Shown here: positions 46,912 through 60,039 of the stretch, in pieces
Layout of the letters: each line of letters starts with the position of its first letter
Numbering within the stretch: the first letter of the stretch is position 1
DNA from: Lithospermum erythrorhizon
Lineage: Eukaryota; Streptophyta; Magnoliopsida; Boraginales; Boraginaceae
Direction: 5' to 3'
Assembly: GCA_019722365.1 (NCBI GenBank)
Contig: JADFUC010002352.1
Coordinates: forward strand, 62,001 to 126,000
DNA length: 64,000 nucleotides
Program-made: the position numbers and the translations under genes
The notes under the pieces: generated by a model
Told to the model about the DNA's origin: nothing
The model's input: only the letters and a program-made list of their open reading frames with translations
The model's database searches: none

Positions 46912-49331
46912 TGTAACAACCTCCGTCCCCAGCCTGGCCTGACGCTGGTAGAGTCATTAAAATCCGAACACCGTAGCCACCAAACCGACGTACTCAGCTT
47001 TAAAAACACAATTTGTTTCATCCAAAAATGTGATCACAATTAAGTTTCCTAAATCAAAATAGCTTTTAAAATTTACAATCCTTCAAATTACATCGAAACG
47101 ACTAACCCATAAATATATACAAAACATATCCCCAAATAAAGTAACGCCGGGTATAAAGTTTAAAAGTGAAATTACAACAATCAAAACAGCTTGACAACAC
47201 ATCAAAATCGATCGAGATCCTCTCGCCACCCGATGCTCACTCTAGCACGAACAAAACTCTCAAACAGCCTCGCTCAATCACCAACTCCGCACAAATGAAC
47301 GCCCAAAGCGAAGTGGGTGTAAATCGCTAAGCTAGTTGAAACTTAACATTGTGGGTGAACTTACCATACGTAACGAGTCAATCAATAATAGAATACCAAA
47401 CATGAATACAACATATATATCCAAGACTACCTAAAAGCGTCATACAATATAATCATAGAAGTCTCGAGACATAATACGTGGAAGAGCATAATAGAAGGTT
47501 TCAAAGAAGCACAATCTTACAAAGAAATCAATAGACTCAACAACGACTAAAACTCTACCATCAAACCTCCTATCTCTCATATCCCCACCAAGATACCAAC
47601 CTCTAACGCGCATATAATTAACTGGCCTACCTACAAGAATGGACTAATCAATAAGGCACATATCGTCGCATATCCTCAAGCAGGGAAGCGAGAGAAATAC
47701 CTAACCCCTAATCATCCCAACATAGTCACACCAAGATAAGGCACACCGCAGCTTATACACTAAGTATATAAGTACACCAGCCTTTTATACACTAAGATAA
47801 GGCACACCGCACTTATACTAAGCATAAGTGCACATATCGCCGCATATCCTCGCATGAAAGAGAGTCACCTAACCCCTAATCATCCCAAGACAGTCAAATC
47901 CTAATACTCAAGTCACCTCACTCATACATAACTCTAACCATCACCTCTCAATAACCAACCACTTACTCCCAAACAATATCCAAGCAATACGCCTAAAACA
48001 TCTCACACCCAGAATTCAAACACACCTCTATTGCCATTTAAATCATAAAGTACGACAAGGCCACATAAATCGTAAATATAAGTCAGAGTTCCTAAGCCAT
48101 TACTTACCTCAAGCAATCTTCAACGCCAGCTGCATATAATCATAATCTAATATCATGTCACAAATGAATAACACATAATCATACAACAATTGCGTATATC
48201 ATTCTCACGTAGAAATACAACACAAATAACATGTTCACAATACCCTTAAAATGAATACGAAAGTAACACCACAGATAGCATCACCTTCAAGTACTACCGC
48301 AAAAACCTTTCAAGGAAGACAATCAAGGTAATCATTCTTTCCATCCATCAACGCCTAAACAACACCTTTAAAGTATAATCAAGACCTACTACTATACCGT
48401 ATGCTCTGAAGATACATAACCAACTCTAGTAACTATCTCTAAACAAATTTAACATGACTATGAAATTATCAAATTATAATCCCGCTGACACAACCCACCG
48501 ATTCCCCCGCTTAAATTCCATCTTATTACTTAATCATTACCAATCAACTTATAAGTCATTTTAATTAATCAAAGAGTCCATAATTAACAACCTATAATTC
48601 CGAATATCAATTATACTCAAATCTACTAATTTTTTCAACATAACTTCCCTTTAATCAATTTTAAATCAACAATTGAACATCACAACAACTATAATAAGGT
48701 CCCAATATAACCTCCTACATTTAAAGTCTTATAAAAATATTCATAAAAGTCAACCAAAACCTAAAAAGTCAACTCGACCATAACGCCCTCAAACGATCTT
48801 CAAATCAATGCATCTATCACTTATATTAATACAATAATAAACTCCATAACAAACTAAAATTTATCATAAAATTCAATTATGGAAAAGTCAACTAAAAGTC
48901 AACTATGTCAAAACTCAAGAAATATCTCGAAAGACTTAAAATTTCTACCTTAGAAAGATATTCTACAACCGGTCTCTGAAGTCTGGTTTAACGTTATAGA
49001 AACCTTTAAAACGAATTTTTTTGGCCATGATGGATAAATCAGCCAAACAAAAATGAAGATGATGAAGTGTTGTGATGATGTGGAAGATACATGCCAAGAT
49101 ATTTTAAAAACCTCGAGTCCTCTGGCCAAGTTAATTCTCCGCTTATCGCATTCTAAATCTCCACTTAATCCATTTCAAAGATAAAATTTTCCCCGCAAAC
49201 ACTACTAAATTATAAATGTAATTCGCGAAAAATTTTAATAAATAATATTTATCATCAAATTAATTATATCATCCTCAATCCCACCGCCGACCGAAAATTA
49301 ATATTTTTTTTTTTTTCAGAACGCTATTACA
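46912..49331 (-). repeat. 5' LTR of the Tekay-like element
   Basis: A 2.4 kb LTR in the normal arrangement: start block, shortened hairpin array (47735-47830), AT-rich middle with TCATAC motifs, and an end block with a T run (49301-49315) before TATTACA. It lacks the 39.38-39.90 kb type segment present in the 3' LTR. Confidence 0.75.
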
Positions 49332-49339
49332 ATGCACTC

Positions 49340-50230
49340 CAACACGGACCTCGTGGAACCGTGATTCCTACCATTCTGATACCCAACCTCGAGACGCACG
49401 TAGAAGGATATCGTGCCTCATTTCTTACAATGGAAGATAACGAGCTTAGATTTCTGTCCCATAATCAACTAACCGAGAATTGACGAAAGATAGAGCAACC
49501 AATTCATTCCCAATCGAAGCATCATTCTCTTTCCTCATAGACTCTTCCTCCGGGATCTTCTCGATATGCCGATTCAGTAGGCACGTTCCTCAAGCAAGTG
49601 AAGCACACCGAATGTAACCATGTAGTTCGGGCTTAAACGACATGAAATCATGGTAACGTTCCTCCAATCTCATAGTCATCAATAGTTCCGTAATACCACC
49701 ACACGCACACGTAGGCAACAGAGTCGTATTATGTATCTCATCCCATAAAGGTCAGAATCTCCAAAATATGTTTCCAATCTGACAGTATGCTTTGAACACA
49801 CTAATTCAACTTTCAGCTGTTGTTTACGAGTAGGACGGCTCGCTTATACTCTTTCGGCATCTCCTAAAGACGATAAACTTTCTCATAAAAAGAAATTTGT
49901 GTCTTGATCGAAGGATCAATGGTGTTCAACACCCATTGAACTAGTAAGGTGTAGATACATCGCCAATCAAATAATTTTAGGGTCAATATCGGGTTTAACT
50001 TTAAAGATTGCCTACAAAGTAATCTTCCCGGAAGTAAAAGACAAGCGAATTGAATGTGCCCACTCATCATAATTGGTACTCCGAAGAACGATGGGTATAA
50101 TAATGTTGCCCAGAAGATCGCTTGAACTAGTAAAATAAATATTTTATGATCGTTTCAGAAGATCGCCACTCACCGTAGCCGCCGAATTCCTGTGTCGGTC
50201 GGTTGGTTTCGTGATCCACCATCGATTTAG
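49340..50230 (-). pseudogene. Copia gag fragment (Retrotran_gag_3/UBN2-like)
   Basis: The minus strand near 50140-50020 reads SSDLLGNIIIPIV, then STNYDEWAHSIRLSF, the capsid start of Copia gag where G/S-x-NY-x-x-W is diagnostic. A 68-residue frame (50070-49864) holds FDWRCIYTLLVQWVLNTID, matching the next helix block (W-x-x-W/N-x-x-V-x-x-W-I-x-N). The sequence further left keeps a QQLKVEL-like motif but is out of frame. No pol follows, because the Tekay-like LTR begins at 49331; it is probably truncated by that insertion. Confidence 0.65.
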
Positions 50231-51911
50231 CAGTTTAAAGAAAAAAATAAAGTTAATTACGTTTAACCTGTGACTAAATATCATGTATAAATAATGATTT
50301 CTTAAATTAATCATAATGAATTTAATATAATATATATCAAATAACTAATGGGCCGAAATAACACTACCCATCCAAACTAGTATAAACTAACGGTCTAAAT
50401 ATATCATACGCCTAAGAGCAGTGGTACTAAAAATTTATAATGATACAAGTGGTTCAAAGCATATCAAAGTCTCAGGTTACTTCCAGTTATATAGGATTAT
50501 CATTGTATTCTCACTGAGCATACATTTTTTCATTTTTTGCTAAATACTGAACATGTACATGCATCTTATAATTAAAAAGGTTTGCATGGTTCGAGTGAAA
50601 AAGTGAACTGTACTAGTTGTATTTATATGCTTTTATGATGGATTCAGATAAAGAATGCCCTGCAAAGTGGGATGGTGTGAGATGCAAAGCAGCTGAGCCA
50701 TGTTGTCAAGTAGCAGTTTATACTCCATTTTCATTACTTGAGATCGTTTCTTGAAAACTGTTGTTTCAGCCATTACATATGCAAAAATAGAAATGTATGT
50801 AGCACTAGCTAGCTGTCGAAATTCAGCACTAGTGACTCACCAATTTTCAGAGTGGTCCATGCCCTCTTCTTTTTCTTGGACCACAAGTCTATAAATTTTT
50901 GCTAAAACTATACAATTCTTATATATATACAAACGGAAAAATATCAATAATAGAATAATGGTAAGTATTAAGCCGATTTTTTATGATTATCCCCTGAACA
51001 ATTGGTAGTTTAAATGATGGACGGATGATGTTACATACAATGGCAAAAACATTTCGAAAGCCTAAATTACCCTTCATATATTTTTAACACAATAAACATA
51101 GTTAATTGGTATTAATTGGTGAAATAGTGAGGTTGTTTAAAGGAGTCAGTCAGACATGACTTCTCAATACTCATGAATGGATACGAAACATATGACCATA
51201 CTAATATCGTTTTTACTAATATATCAAGGATAATGAATGTTATTTGTGTCATAAAACGTATCGTACGGTATAATGTTTTGTTAATCACGCTACGACTATT
51301 TAAAAAAGCAATTATTTAAGTAAAGGTTCAATCACGAGAGACGTTTATTTATACATGAGATTGAGGTTTATAAGTGTTACTCGAAAATGACGGGGGATTG
51401 TTAGATATTTACGGTATTATCGATGCACGCGACATGCAAGTCGATAGAAGCCCCAAACCCTACAACATTTTTGTAACTCTTAGATCGGGACTTGTATGTC
51501 CGGATCCCAAGTCCCAAACCTCTCTTATGCCAAACAATATTCTCTGAAACATTGGTTCTTATTGTTCATCATGTATAATTAAAATAGGTTGATTCTAAGT
51601 ATCCTTGAGATATTCAATGCACCCTAAAGTACTTTAATTGGGGTGAAATAGTCTTAAAGGCAATGCATTCGCGTGCTTAAAGAATCTGGTTTTAAATTGT
51701 TTCATGGTTTATTTTCCCTTAATAACACTTGAATATTGTAACATCAACATGTCCTTATTGTTCTTTCCATCACTAACCTTCGTATGAGTGTTGTTTTGAG
51801 CTTTGACAACTAGTAGAGCAAGTGATTGTTTTGTTTTCTTCCTTGATTTGGTTTTTGTTAATGAAATTTCGTAATCTGTTTACACTCTATGGCCTATCAA
51901 ACGTATAGTTG
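50231..51911. other. intergenic DNA without recognised gene
   Basis: AT-rich and not obviously repeated elsewhere in the window. I see no coding frame above chance and no element ends. It is one of the few stretches that may be original host intergenic DNA. Confidence 0.35.
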
Positions 51912-51984
51912 TACCCTACTACCGAAATCGTATTTACAATGGCCGGGAACTGACACAACACATCAGAATACGGGTTAATCGGGA

Positions 51985-53180
51985 AACTTCCGACTTATAT
52001 TTTCGACGCTTAATTTATCTGGCGCTAAAACCCGACGCTAATAAGCCCGGATGGAGTACGGGCTTTTTACCGACCCACACCGACGTTTCAACCCGCCCAA
52101 CATTTAATTAATTTATTTTTTGATTTAATTTATCCCCGACGCTTAGCCCGATGCTAAATTTTATTTAATTTACTTTATTTTAATTGTTTCCGGCGCTAAA
52201 CCGACTCCAAAGTTTTATTTAATTTATTTTTGATTTAATTTGACTCGCTCTATACCCCGACGCTTAACCCGAGGTTGCAATAAATTTTTTATTTTGTATC
52301 CCGACTCATCCCGACGCTAGTTATGCAAAAGGACTTATTTGAACGCCGACGCTTGTGGCCGACGCTTAACCCGACGTTTAGTTCTAATAGCCTAAAGTTG
52401 AAAAACTCATCCGTGATATCACAATGTATTGCAAAGATCCGATTATCTATATATTCCCAATCCATACAATTTAATATTCCTAGTTCATACAATCTCAATC
52501 ACAACAAAATATCCAAAAAAAATGAAATATAAATATCCAAAAACACAAAGAAACACAAATAACACAAACTTTGTTACACAAATGAACACAAACAAACACA
52601 ATAACACAAACACAAACAAACACAAACACAAACACAAACAAACACACAAAGAAACACAAATAACAAAAACACAAATAACACAAACAAAATATAAAATATT
52701 AGAATCTAATTAATTTAAAATTGAAGAACAAGCATTTAAGTCACCTACAAAATGAAATTAAACAGTTAGTATTAATACAAATAATTATGGAACAAATTAC
52801 CTCTTTCATGAATTCCTACAAATTAAAATTAAACAAAGTTAAATTATACAAATGACATTTAGAGATTTAAATAATTGAAACGTAATTAAAATAGTAGAAA
52901 TACGTAAATAATACTGCAAAAGAGAACTTAAATGAATTGATACGTATGTGTGATATTTAAAGAACCGTCCTTGCACTGCACGCCTCACGCCAACCCGACG
53001 CTTAACCCGACACCAACCTTTTCATATAATTTGAATTTCCCCAATAAAAACGGCAATGAATATGAATTTTGAAAATCGACGCCATGCCCGACGCCAACCT
53101 CGATTTCAAACTTTAAAATTTCTCGCAACACTGACGCCAACTCATTACTATCCCGACGCTTAACAAAGGACTCCGCATGC
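51985..53180. repeat. left subterminal CCCGACGC repeat cluster
   Basis: CCCGACGCT(T)AA and close variants occur many times at 51.98-52.38 kb and 52.98-53.17 kb. Such short subterminal repeats are the binding sites of the TNPA-type protein in En/Spm elements; here the role is inferred. The gap between them holds an AAACACAA-type microsatellite. Confidence 0.75.
52536..52690. repeat. ACAAACAC-type microsatellite
   Basis: A long run of AAACACAAACACAAAC-type units with a few AAATAACAC interruptions. Open frames on both strands here come from composition alone. Confidence 0.9.
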
Positions 53181-53699
53181 AAAAAAACAGCTTTTACAAA
53201 ACAAACCCCCGCATTTATATGCGTCATACGAGAATGTAATGCGATGCGCCACATTTATGCAATCAATATCGATGCACAACAAACACAAAATACAACAACA
53301 CATAAATTCGCGATTTCAATACGTAGCTTACTGCCATAATTGTCAATTATTACATAAAAATTGTAAATTAAAACATTTTTACGCCTAATATTCATTCGAT
53401 GATCTTTCATTTTCTTGAGTGTTCTTTCCGAAATAGTTCTCGCCTGAGTCATCGCCTCATCGTAGTCCGACGCCAGATTTCCGGAATGAGCTATCGCTAT
53501 TTCCCGCGAACATACCGCCTCTCCTCTCCACACAACGAAGTCTCTCTTCAATAATGTCAACACTACCTGCTTAATCTATAAGAACGGGCGAGGTTGTCGC
53601 TCTTCTCGAAGACATCTTCAAAGATTCAAAGTTTTAATAAATTCACATCTCCGTATACGAGTCCAATCAACTCGCTTCTAAGATTCGCTTACGCAACAT

Positions 53700-55850
53700 G
53701 CCACCGCTATGTCCGTCGAGACATAACGAAGATAGTATACTTGTCAGCATGCAAAGCCAGATAAAACGGATCATCTTTAAAACCTCCGTCGTGTGTTTGA
53801 TTTGAACTATCCATTCTTCGATGCACCCGCATCCACTCACGTATCAAACTAGAAACACTCAAGAGTACAACTTTGTCGCCAAGTGAACAGACACAACTCC
53901 CAAATCTCCTCAATCACACCATAGTAGTCAACACCTGCCTTCATCTCCATAGCAGAACCTGACACAAACTCCGCTGCTCTATGGTTCTATTACCATCGCC
54001 TGTCTTCATGTCAAAGAAAATTGCCGACAGAGTTTTTGTAATTTTTGATTGAGTTGGGGCCTAATGAAATTGTATGAGGAGAGCATTTCGGGTCAATCGT
54101 ATCATCTACACGCCATGAAACCATTCACCAAATTGTTGGTCACGCCTCTCGATTTCCGTGTTCCTGTGATCCAACTCAAGGTATCTACGGTAAGCATTCT
54201 CAGAGGAAACGCAAGTACTGCTTAGTTAACAACTATATCGTTAGTACTCAAGTCATCAATTTTAATTTTAAATACACACTTACCGGAGATGTTTCAGATC
54301 AGTGTATTGCAAAGAATATACGCATTTGAACAAGGTGTATTCTTCATTCTCCATCCAAAGATCTATGCTTCTCTGCACCACAAACGCTAATGCCCCGGAT
54401 AACGAAACAACGGCAAACGTGTCGGGTCTTCCGTTGATTCGTGCATCGTGCCTCCTAGCCCGATTTAAGTTCATTTCTATTCCTTTCCTATACATGGAAT
54501 GTGGTTCGAAACTCCTTTGACCAAATATAGCTCTATTGACCTTTGGTCTCACTATCGTTTAACCTCCTAAAAGCTACAAACATTTGTAATATATATTAGT
54601 TAGATGATTAACCATATAACATATTATAAAATTGAAATAAAGTGAAATACTCACTTAATTCAAAAGGGTACATCCATCTTATATCAAGACGGGACCTCCA
54701 TGAAAACTTCATATACAAATGTATTGCAGTGTCTATCACATCGAAAAAATGTGTGGAAATAACCTCTCTCCATCTTGCAAATTATCTCAACAACGTACGC
54801 CCCAAGCTCTTGTACATGTTCCAGACAAGAGTTGCTGCTAAGTGAAATATCAATGAAGAAAAGCACCACTGTGAATGGTTTCATATGTCATCGGCCCAGA
54901 CGTATGAGTCCTACTGAAAGTAATTTCGCACAATAATATGCATGTCGTGACTTTTCAAATTCGCAAAGTTCACATTCCCCGCACATCCGCAATGTTCAAG
55001 CATATTCATCTAACCGTAAACTGACAACCATTTCCTAAACGCTTTTTGATCCGGTGGTTTTAAAGTATAAGTCGCTCTTGGTTTCACCCTCTTCCCACCT
55101 ACTATATGTACCATATGCATGTCGGAGCCTACAACAACAGCCGCCACGCCAATCCGCCTTCACTCATTGTCCTTAGTTTTCCTACAACATCCATTACCGC
55201 ATTTAATGCATTTTCAAAGATTGCTTTTTCTCCCTGTGGTGCATTTAAGTCGAGGTCAGGTCGATTTTTTTCGTCACAATAACCAACTCCTGTAATATAC
55301 TCTTCTGCACTGGCCATGCTTCAATGTTATACCCCGTGTCCTATGTTCGCTTTGTTGCTTTTCTCCCAAAGACTGTGATCTTAACAAAGTAACCCGTCGA
55401 TACCCAATGCCATCAAGTTATTTTGTTACTGTGGTACTCCACATCGCTTTTATTTCTCATAAATGGCTGTCCGTTCTCCTAAACCGACATACTTTGTTCA
55501 TAAATACTGAGGATCATAAGACGTCCCCACTTGTTGATCATAAACATCATTTTGAGGATCATAAGACGTCCCCACTTGTTCATCATGAACATGCTCAACA
55601 ATATTCTCACCATGATACACCCAAGTGTAGTAATCGTGAACAAACCCGTTAGAAATCAAATGGAACTCAACATCAATCCTACTATGCAACAATGTATTTC
55701 GACACCTCCACATCTGACACCTTATCCTCAAGAAAACCATTCTTTAATAAACTTCATCAAATTTAACAAATATGAATTTTTCAATTGTCCATCCGGTCGA
55801 CAACGACTAGATACATCCAAGAACGATCCTCCTCGACATTTTACCTAACA
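53700..55850 (-). pseudogene. TNP2-type CACTA transposase relic
   Basis: Minus strand. The N-terminal transposase-associated domain (about 55845-55500) starts with SWMY, then, after a shift, RPDGQLKNSYLL, and has CRNTLLHSRIDVEFHL and GFVHDYYTWVYHGE. The DUF4218 domain lies at about 55070-54640: NLKSHDMHI, LEHVQELGAYVVEIICKMER, then RWMYPFE in a shifted frame. A probable small intron (donor GTGAGT near 54656, acceptor TTTGTAG near 54569) precedes SMYRKGIEMNLNRARR. A DUF4216-like piece at about 53850-53710 reads FKDDPFYLALHADK. The catalytic Transposase_21 core that should lie between the first two domains is not recognised; only about 430 bp separate them. Frames are broken several times. Confidence 0.75.
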
Positions 55851-56094
55851 TTAAAATTTATACCCACACATACTTACTACTATGCATTAACAACTAATTA
55901 AGCAAAGTGAATAACAATTAAACAACAACGTGACGCCGCAGTTGGAAAAACTAAGTCGAGATAACAAAATTTTGGATGTCGTAAATTGAGAGAAACGAGG
56001 TAGGGTTCGAATAGGAAAGTCGACATGGTTTTCTATTTCGATCTGTTATATATAATTTAATGAACTGGTCATTATCGTTATTATTGAATTATAA

Positions 56095-56790
56095 ATGATT
56101 ATATCACATTAGCGCCGGGTTGGTGTCGGCCCATACCGACGCTAACATCTATATATTTGCCAATCGTATCATATTTTACATTATAATAATTGCATACATC
56201 GACTACATAAAGATGATTTAAGCTCCAATGATTAAACATAATATTAATATTAGTCGCTATGTTTTGTTCTATCATGTTAAATGGAAATTAAATCAAGAAT
56301 ATGATATATACGTTGAACACGATAACATTCGATAGTACTTTGTTATACGCCCACATACACAACCTCCTACGTAAAGATGATTTAAGCTCCAATGATTAGA
56401 TACAATACATATTGAAACATAAAACACAAACCATTACATATCTTCTAAAATTAGTTAACGTAATGTTCTTTGATGAGAAAGTAATTCAATACTATCAATC
56501 ATATAAATTGACATTCAAATATAATATATAATAGATGTAATAAGCCCAAAAGCTGCACTTCAAGATGGATCACAATTTTAGAACTTTCCGACGCTAACCC
56601 GCCGCGTTATTCGACTCCAATATGTAAAATATACGAACTCGACGCTATCCCGCCGACGCTAACATATGCACAGGATAATCCCGACGCCTAACCGGACGCC
56701 ATTATTCACTCTTTCTCCCGTGATTAATTAGCCGACAGCTGGCCGGACCGACGCTATCCCGACGCTATCCCGACACTATTGTCTGTCACT
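56095..56790. repeat. internal cluster of the CACTA subterminal repeat
   Basis: GACGCTAAC and GACGCTATCCCG units, at least eight, at 56.11-56.14 kb and 56.58-56.78 kb. This is in the middle of the element, just upstream of the transposase start on the minus strand. They could mark its promoter region, or an end of a nested related element. Confidence 0.65.
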
Positions 56791-56999
56791 GCAAAAAAAA
56801 ACCAGCTTTTTTCAACACCCAACACCACCTGCAAATGCAAACATTTCGACAACACAACACAACATGAAATGTATACATAACGCTACAAACACACAAATAT
56901 ATTTTATGCATCAACTTAAAAACATCTTCAAATAATAAAACAATTGAAATATCAATGCCACTAACAAAACATAAACTATCAATGAACCAAAGTAGCAAC

Positions 57000-58450
57000 T
57001 ACCAATAAAATTATCAACTATCTTTAAAAACTAAAAATAAAATTTCCAATAAACTATATCAATGTACCAGCAATAATAAAACAATATATGTATCAATAAC
57101 AGAGAATAACTAGCCTAAGCTAAGAGCGTCAGTTCCGGGGATGGTCCCGGCAGGATCCTGGAGCAAATGGGAGTGGTGGATGGGAAGGAGGGTCCGCCAG
57201 TCCTTGGACGCGGACAACACCGTTGAGCCTCCGGCAAGGCCGAACCGCGACAACATCCGGTGGTGTCGGGGATACCATGATCCTCTGATTCCGGGCTAAC
57301 AACAACCTGTAGCACTACCCATCTATCATTGGGACATCTACACCAACGCATTCAAGAGACCATGCACCTGATTCAACTGTTATATGTCAATGTCATACTA
57401 CGTATGCTTCACCTGCATCTAAGGCTACACAAGGCCACATACCGCAGACAAATGAGCAGCCAATGCCGCAGCCTCCAATGTACACACGATCCTAAGAACT
57501 CTCCCCGCCAAGTTCCGCCACAGAGGGACACTCTCCCACGCAGCCAAGTCGAACTTCGCTGGATCCCATAAATTAAAAATCGCCCGCTACGAAATGAAGA
57601 TAGTCTCTTTGTACTCCTCCTGCAATATTAAGGCGATTATGGCAATAAATAAACTCTAAACAAACTTAAATTTTAAAAACGGTAAAAATAAACCAACTTA
57701 CCACCGCTTTTGGCCCTCTTCGACGCTGCTCGGTCTCCTCAGTTCTTCACTAAGTAGGTTTCATAAAGAAAACCTCAACGGCGAAGGATCTTTCCCCGCC
57801 TTCTCTTTTCCGAAACAAAAAATAAAATAAAAACATCATTTAGAAGTTCTACAAAAAATTGAATTAACAACATTAAATAAAAAGGTGAATTACCTCCTCG
57901 TGCATCCGAGAGTGCATCCCCTTACTCCCTACGCGACGAGGACATCCGACCCTCCTCGGGCGACTCCTCCCAGCTCCTGCACTCGACTATTTTGCTCGGC
58001 TATTCTCTTCTGCTCATGAAATATCCACCAGTACTTCCGCCACTTTGTAGAGAACCCGCACCATCTCTGCCTCTAGGACTCCAACAACCCAGCAGGTCAC
58101 CGCTGCCGCCCGACGCAGCCCGCCTGGGTCATCAAGCCCACTTCTTGTTCTCAAGATGGAATAGCCGCCGTACTCAGCCTCCTCTCCATTGTCAAACTTG
58201 TACTTCACTACAAAAAAAATTTATAAATGATTAGTACAAATTAATTAATACATTAACAATTCATTTCAATGTAAACAAATCAATAGGTACTTACTGCTAA
58301 TTATTCCCCATATTTTCAATACCTTCTTGCAAATGTCTTTGTAAAGTACCCCTTTCCACAATAACTGACAATAAAAACAAAACAAGATAACATGAATAAA
58401 CATTCACCAAATTTCACAATCAACTAAAAATATATTAACCAAATTACTTG
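57000..58450. other. CACTA interior, GC-rich segments of unknown content
   Basis: Between AT-rich stretches lie GC-richer blocks at 57115-57600 and 57900-58210 with short open frames on both strands. This is where a second CACTA protein (TNPA-type) could be encoded, but no motif supports it. Confidence 0.3.
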
Positions 58451-58959
58451 TCACTGATTTACGGAGTTGCATAATCTTGCCCTTCTCTCGCGACAGTTCC
58501 AACGGGGCTGAAGTGCCCCTCGCATACGAGAAATGTCGCCTCATTATCGGCCTCGCAGATCGACCTCAAGACGGGGTCTCATCATCGCCAACATCGTCAC
58601 AAGCAAGGCCAACATCATCCTCATCATCATCATCATCCTTCTACTCACGCATCGTAATCTAATTGTCAGACGCGGCATGCGACCCACCAGCATACGGCAG
58701 GCCCGCCTCGCGAAGCCGCTGACAAGCCGGATCTACTATTAACTCGCCTCATCTCGCAGATCGCGGGTAGCTGGGAAATTTACCGCTTCATACATCAGAT
58801 TGAAGTTTGTCGATTAAGCCGCGACCAATGTGTTACCAAGCTTCCACTTTCAGATCGGGGCGCGGTTCTCCATGTCTTACCTTTACCTTTATCATATCCC
58901 TATCCTTCCTTTCGAACCTACTACCACGAGTCATCTCGCATTTACCAAAACACGTAAAC

Positions 58960-59740
58960 TAATTAATAATTCAGATAATAAACTAACAATTCAATCTAAT
59001 CCAAACTAACACTCTCACAACTAACTAAACTAACAATCCAAACTAACAATCACATTTCATATCAAACTAAAACCTTAACTATCAACTAAAGAATTAAACT
59101 AATTCAAACTAATTAACAATCACAATAATCATGTTCAATTTAATTAACAATAACAATAACAACACAACAACTAATCCAAACTAATCACAACTAATTATAA
59201 TCCAAACTAATCACATTCACGGTTATCTATGTCAATGGCCAGCGAGAAAACTAATCACAATTAATCACAACAACTCAATTCAACTAATCCAAACTAATTA
59301 AATAAATAATAAATAATTCAAACTAATTAACAACACAACAATCACAATTAATCCAACAATTAAATTCAACTAATCTATATCAAATAATCACAACTAATAA
59401 AAAACTAATCATAATTAATCAAACAATTAAATTCAATTAATGCCAACAATCACAACTAATCCAAACTAATTAACAACACAACAACGACAACTAACAATTA
59501 AACTAACTAACAAATAATTTGGGAAACACATTCAATCACATATCAAACTAATTAACAATTTAACTCTAATTCAATCACATTCAAACAATATCACATTATA
59601 AACACTAATTTAACAATAATAATTCGATACACTGTAATTAAAAAAAATGAAATTAATTTACAATAATTCAAATAACTAATTAAACAATCCATCTAAATAA
59701 AAAATTAAACTACTGAAAAGAAACACATTCAATCACATAT
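58960..59740. repeat. low-complexity AACTAATTAACAATCA tract
   Basis: About 780 bp made almost wholly of AACTAATC, AATTAACAA, CACAACAA and similar words in imperfect tandem order. It is very poor in G on this strand. Inside the right half of the CACTA element. Confidence 0.8.
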
Positions 59741-60039
59741 CAATTTAATTCTAATTCAATACGTAGATTCAAAAAAAAACCAACCTTTAAAATAGTAATC
59801 GAATTGTGAGGAGGCGGGGCGGAGATGAGGGCGGGCGGCGGAACTACCTGGGGAGAGGCGCGCTGGACGGGGGCGCGGGTTGGGGCGGAGTCACGAAGGA
59901 AAAAACGGGGCAAGTAAACTGCTCGATTGCGTAAAGCGGGGGTTTCAATATATAACGTATAACTAGTTGCCGGGTTAATGTCGCGCAAAATATTATAATT
60001 AATTTTCATTTAATTTTGGGCGTTACATAATTTAAAACT

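Larger units (their letters stand above)
37748..49331 (-). mobile_element. Tekay-like chromovirus (Gypsy) retrotransposon
   Basis: An 11.6 kb minus-strand Gypsy element. Both LTRs begin, in window orientation, with TGTA and share the following ATTCCCCAG/CGTCCCCAG and AGTCATTAAAATCC blocks; both end with TATTACA. A primer site adjoins the right-hand LTR. Coding remains run gag, reverse transcriptase, integrase, chromodomain. The left LTR is about 4.5 kb and the right about 2.4 kb. All reading frames are broken. No matching 5-bp target duplication is seen at the outer edges. Confidence 0.8.

Noticed and set aside
37748..49331. 5-bp target duplication of the Tekay-like element
   Set aside because: Flanks GCCAA and ATGCA differ; the edges may have been altered by the neighbouring insertions.
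52429..52713. Asn/Thr/Lys-rich and Val/Cys/Phe-rich open frames
   Set aside because: Translation of a microsatellite.
55129..55317. 62-codon minus open frame inside the CACTA transposase
   Set aside because: No match to TNP2 domains and no other motif; it may be decayed linker.
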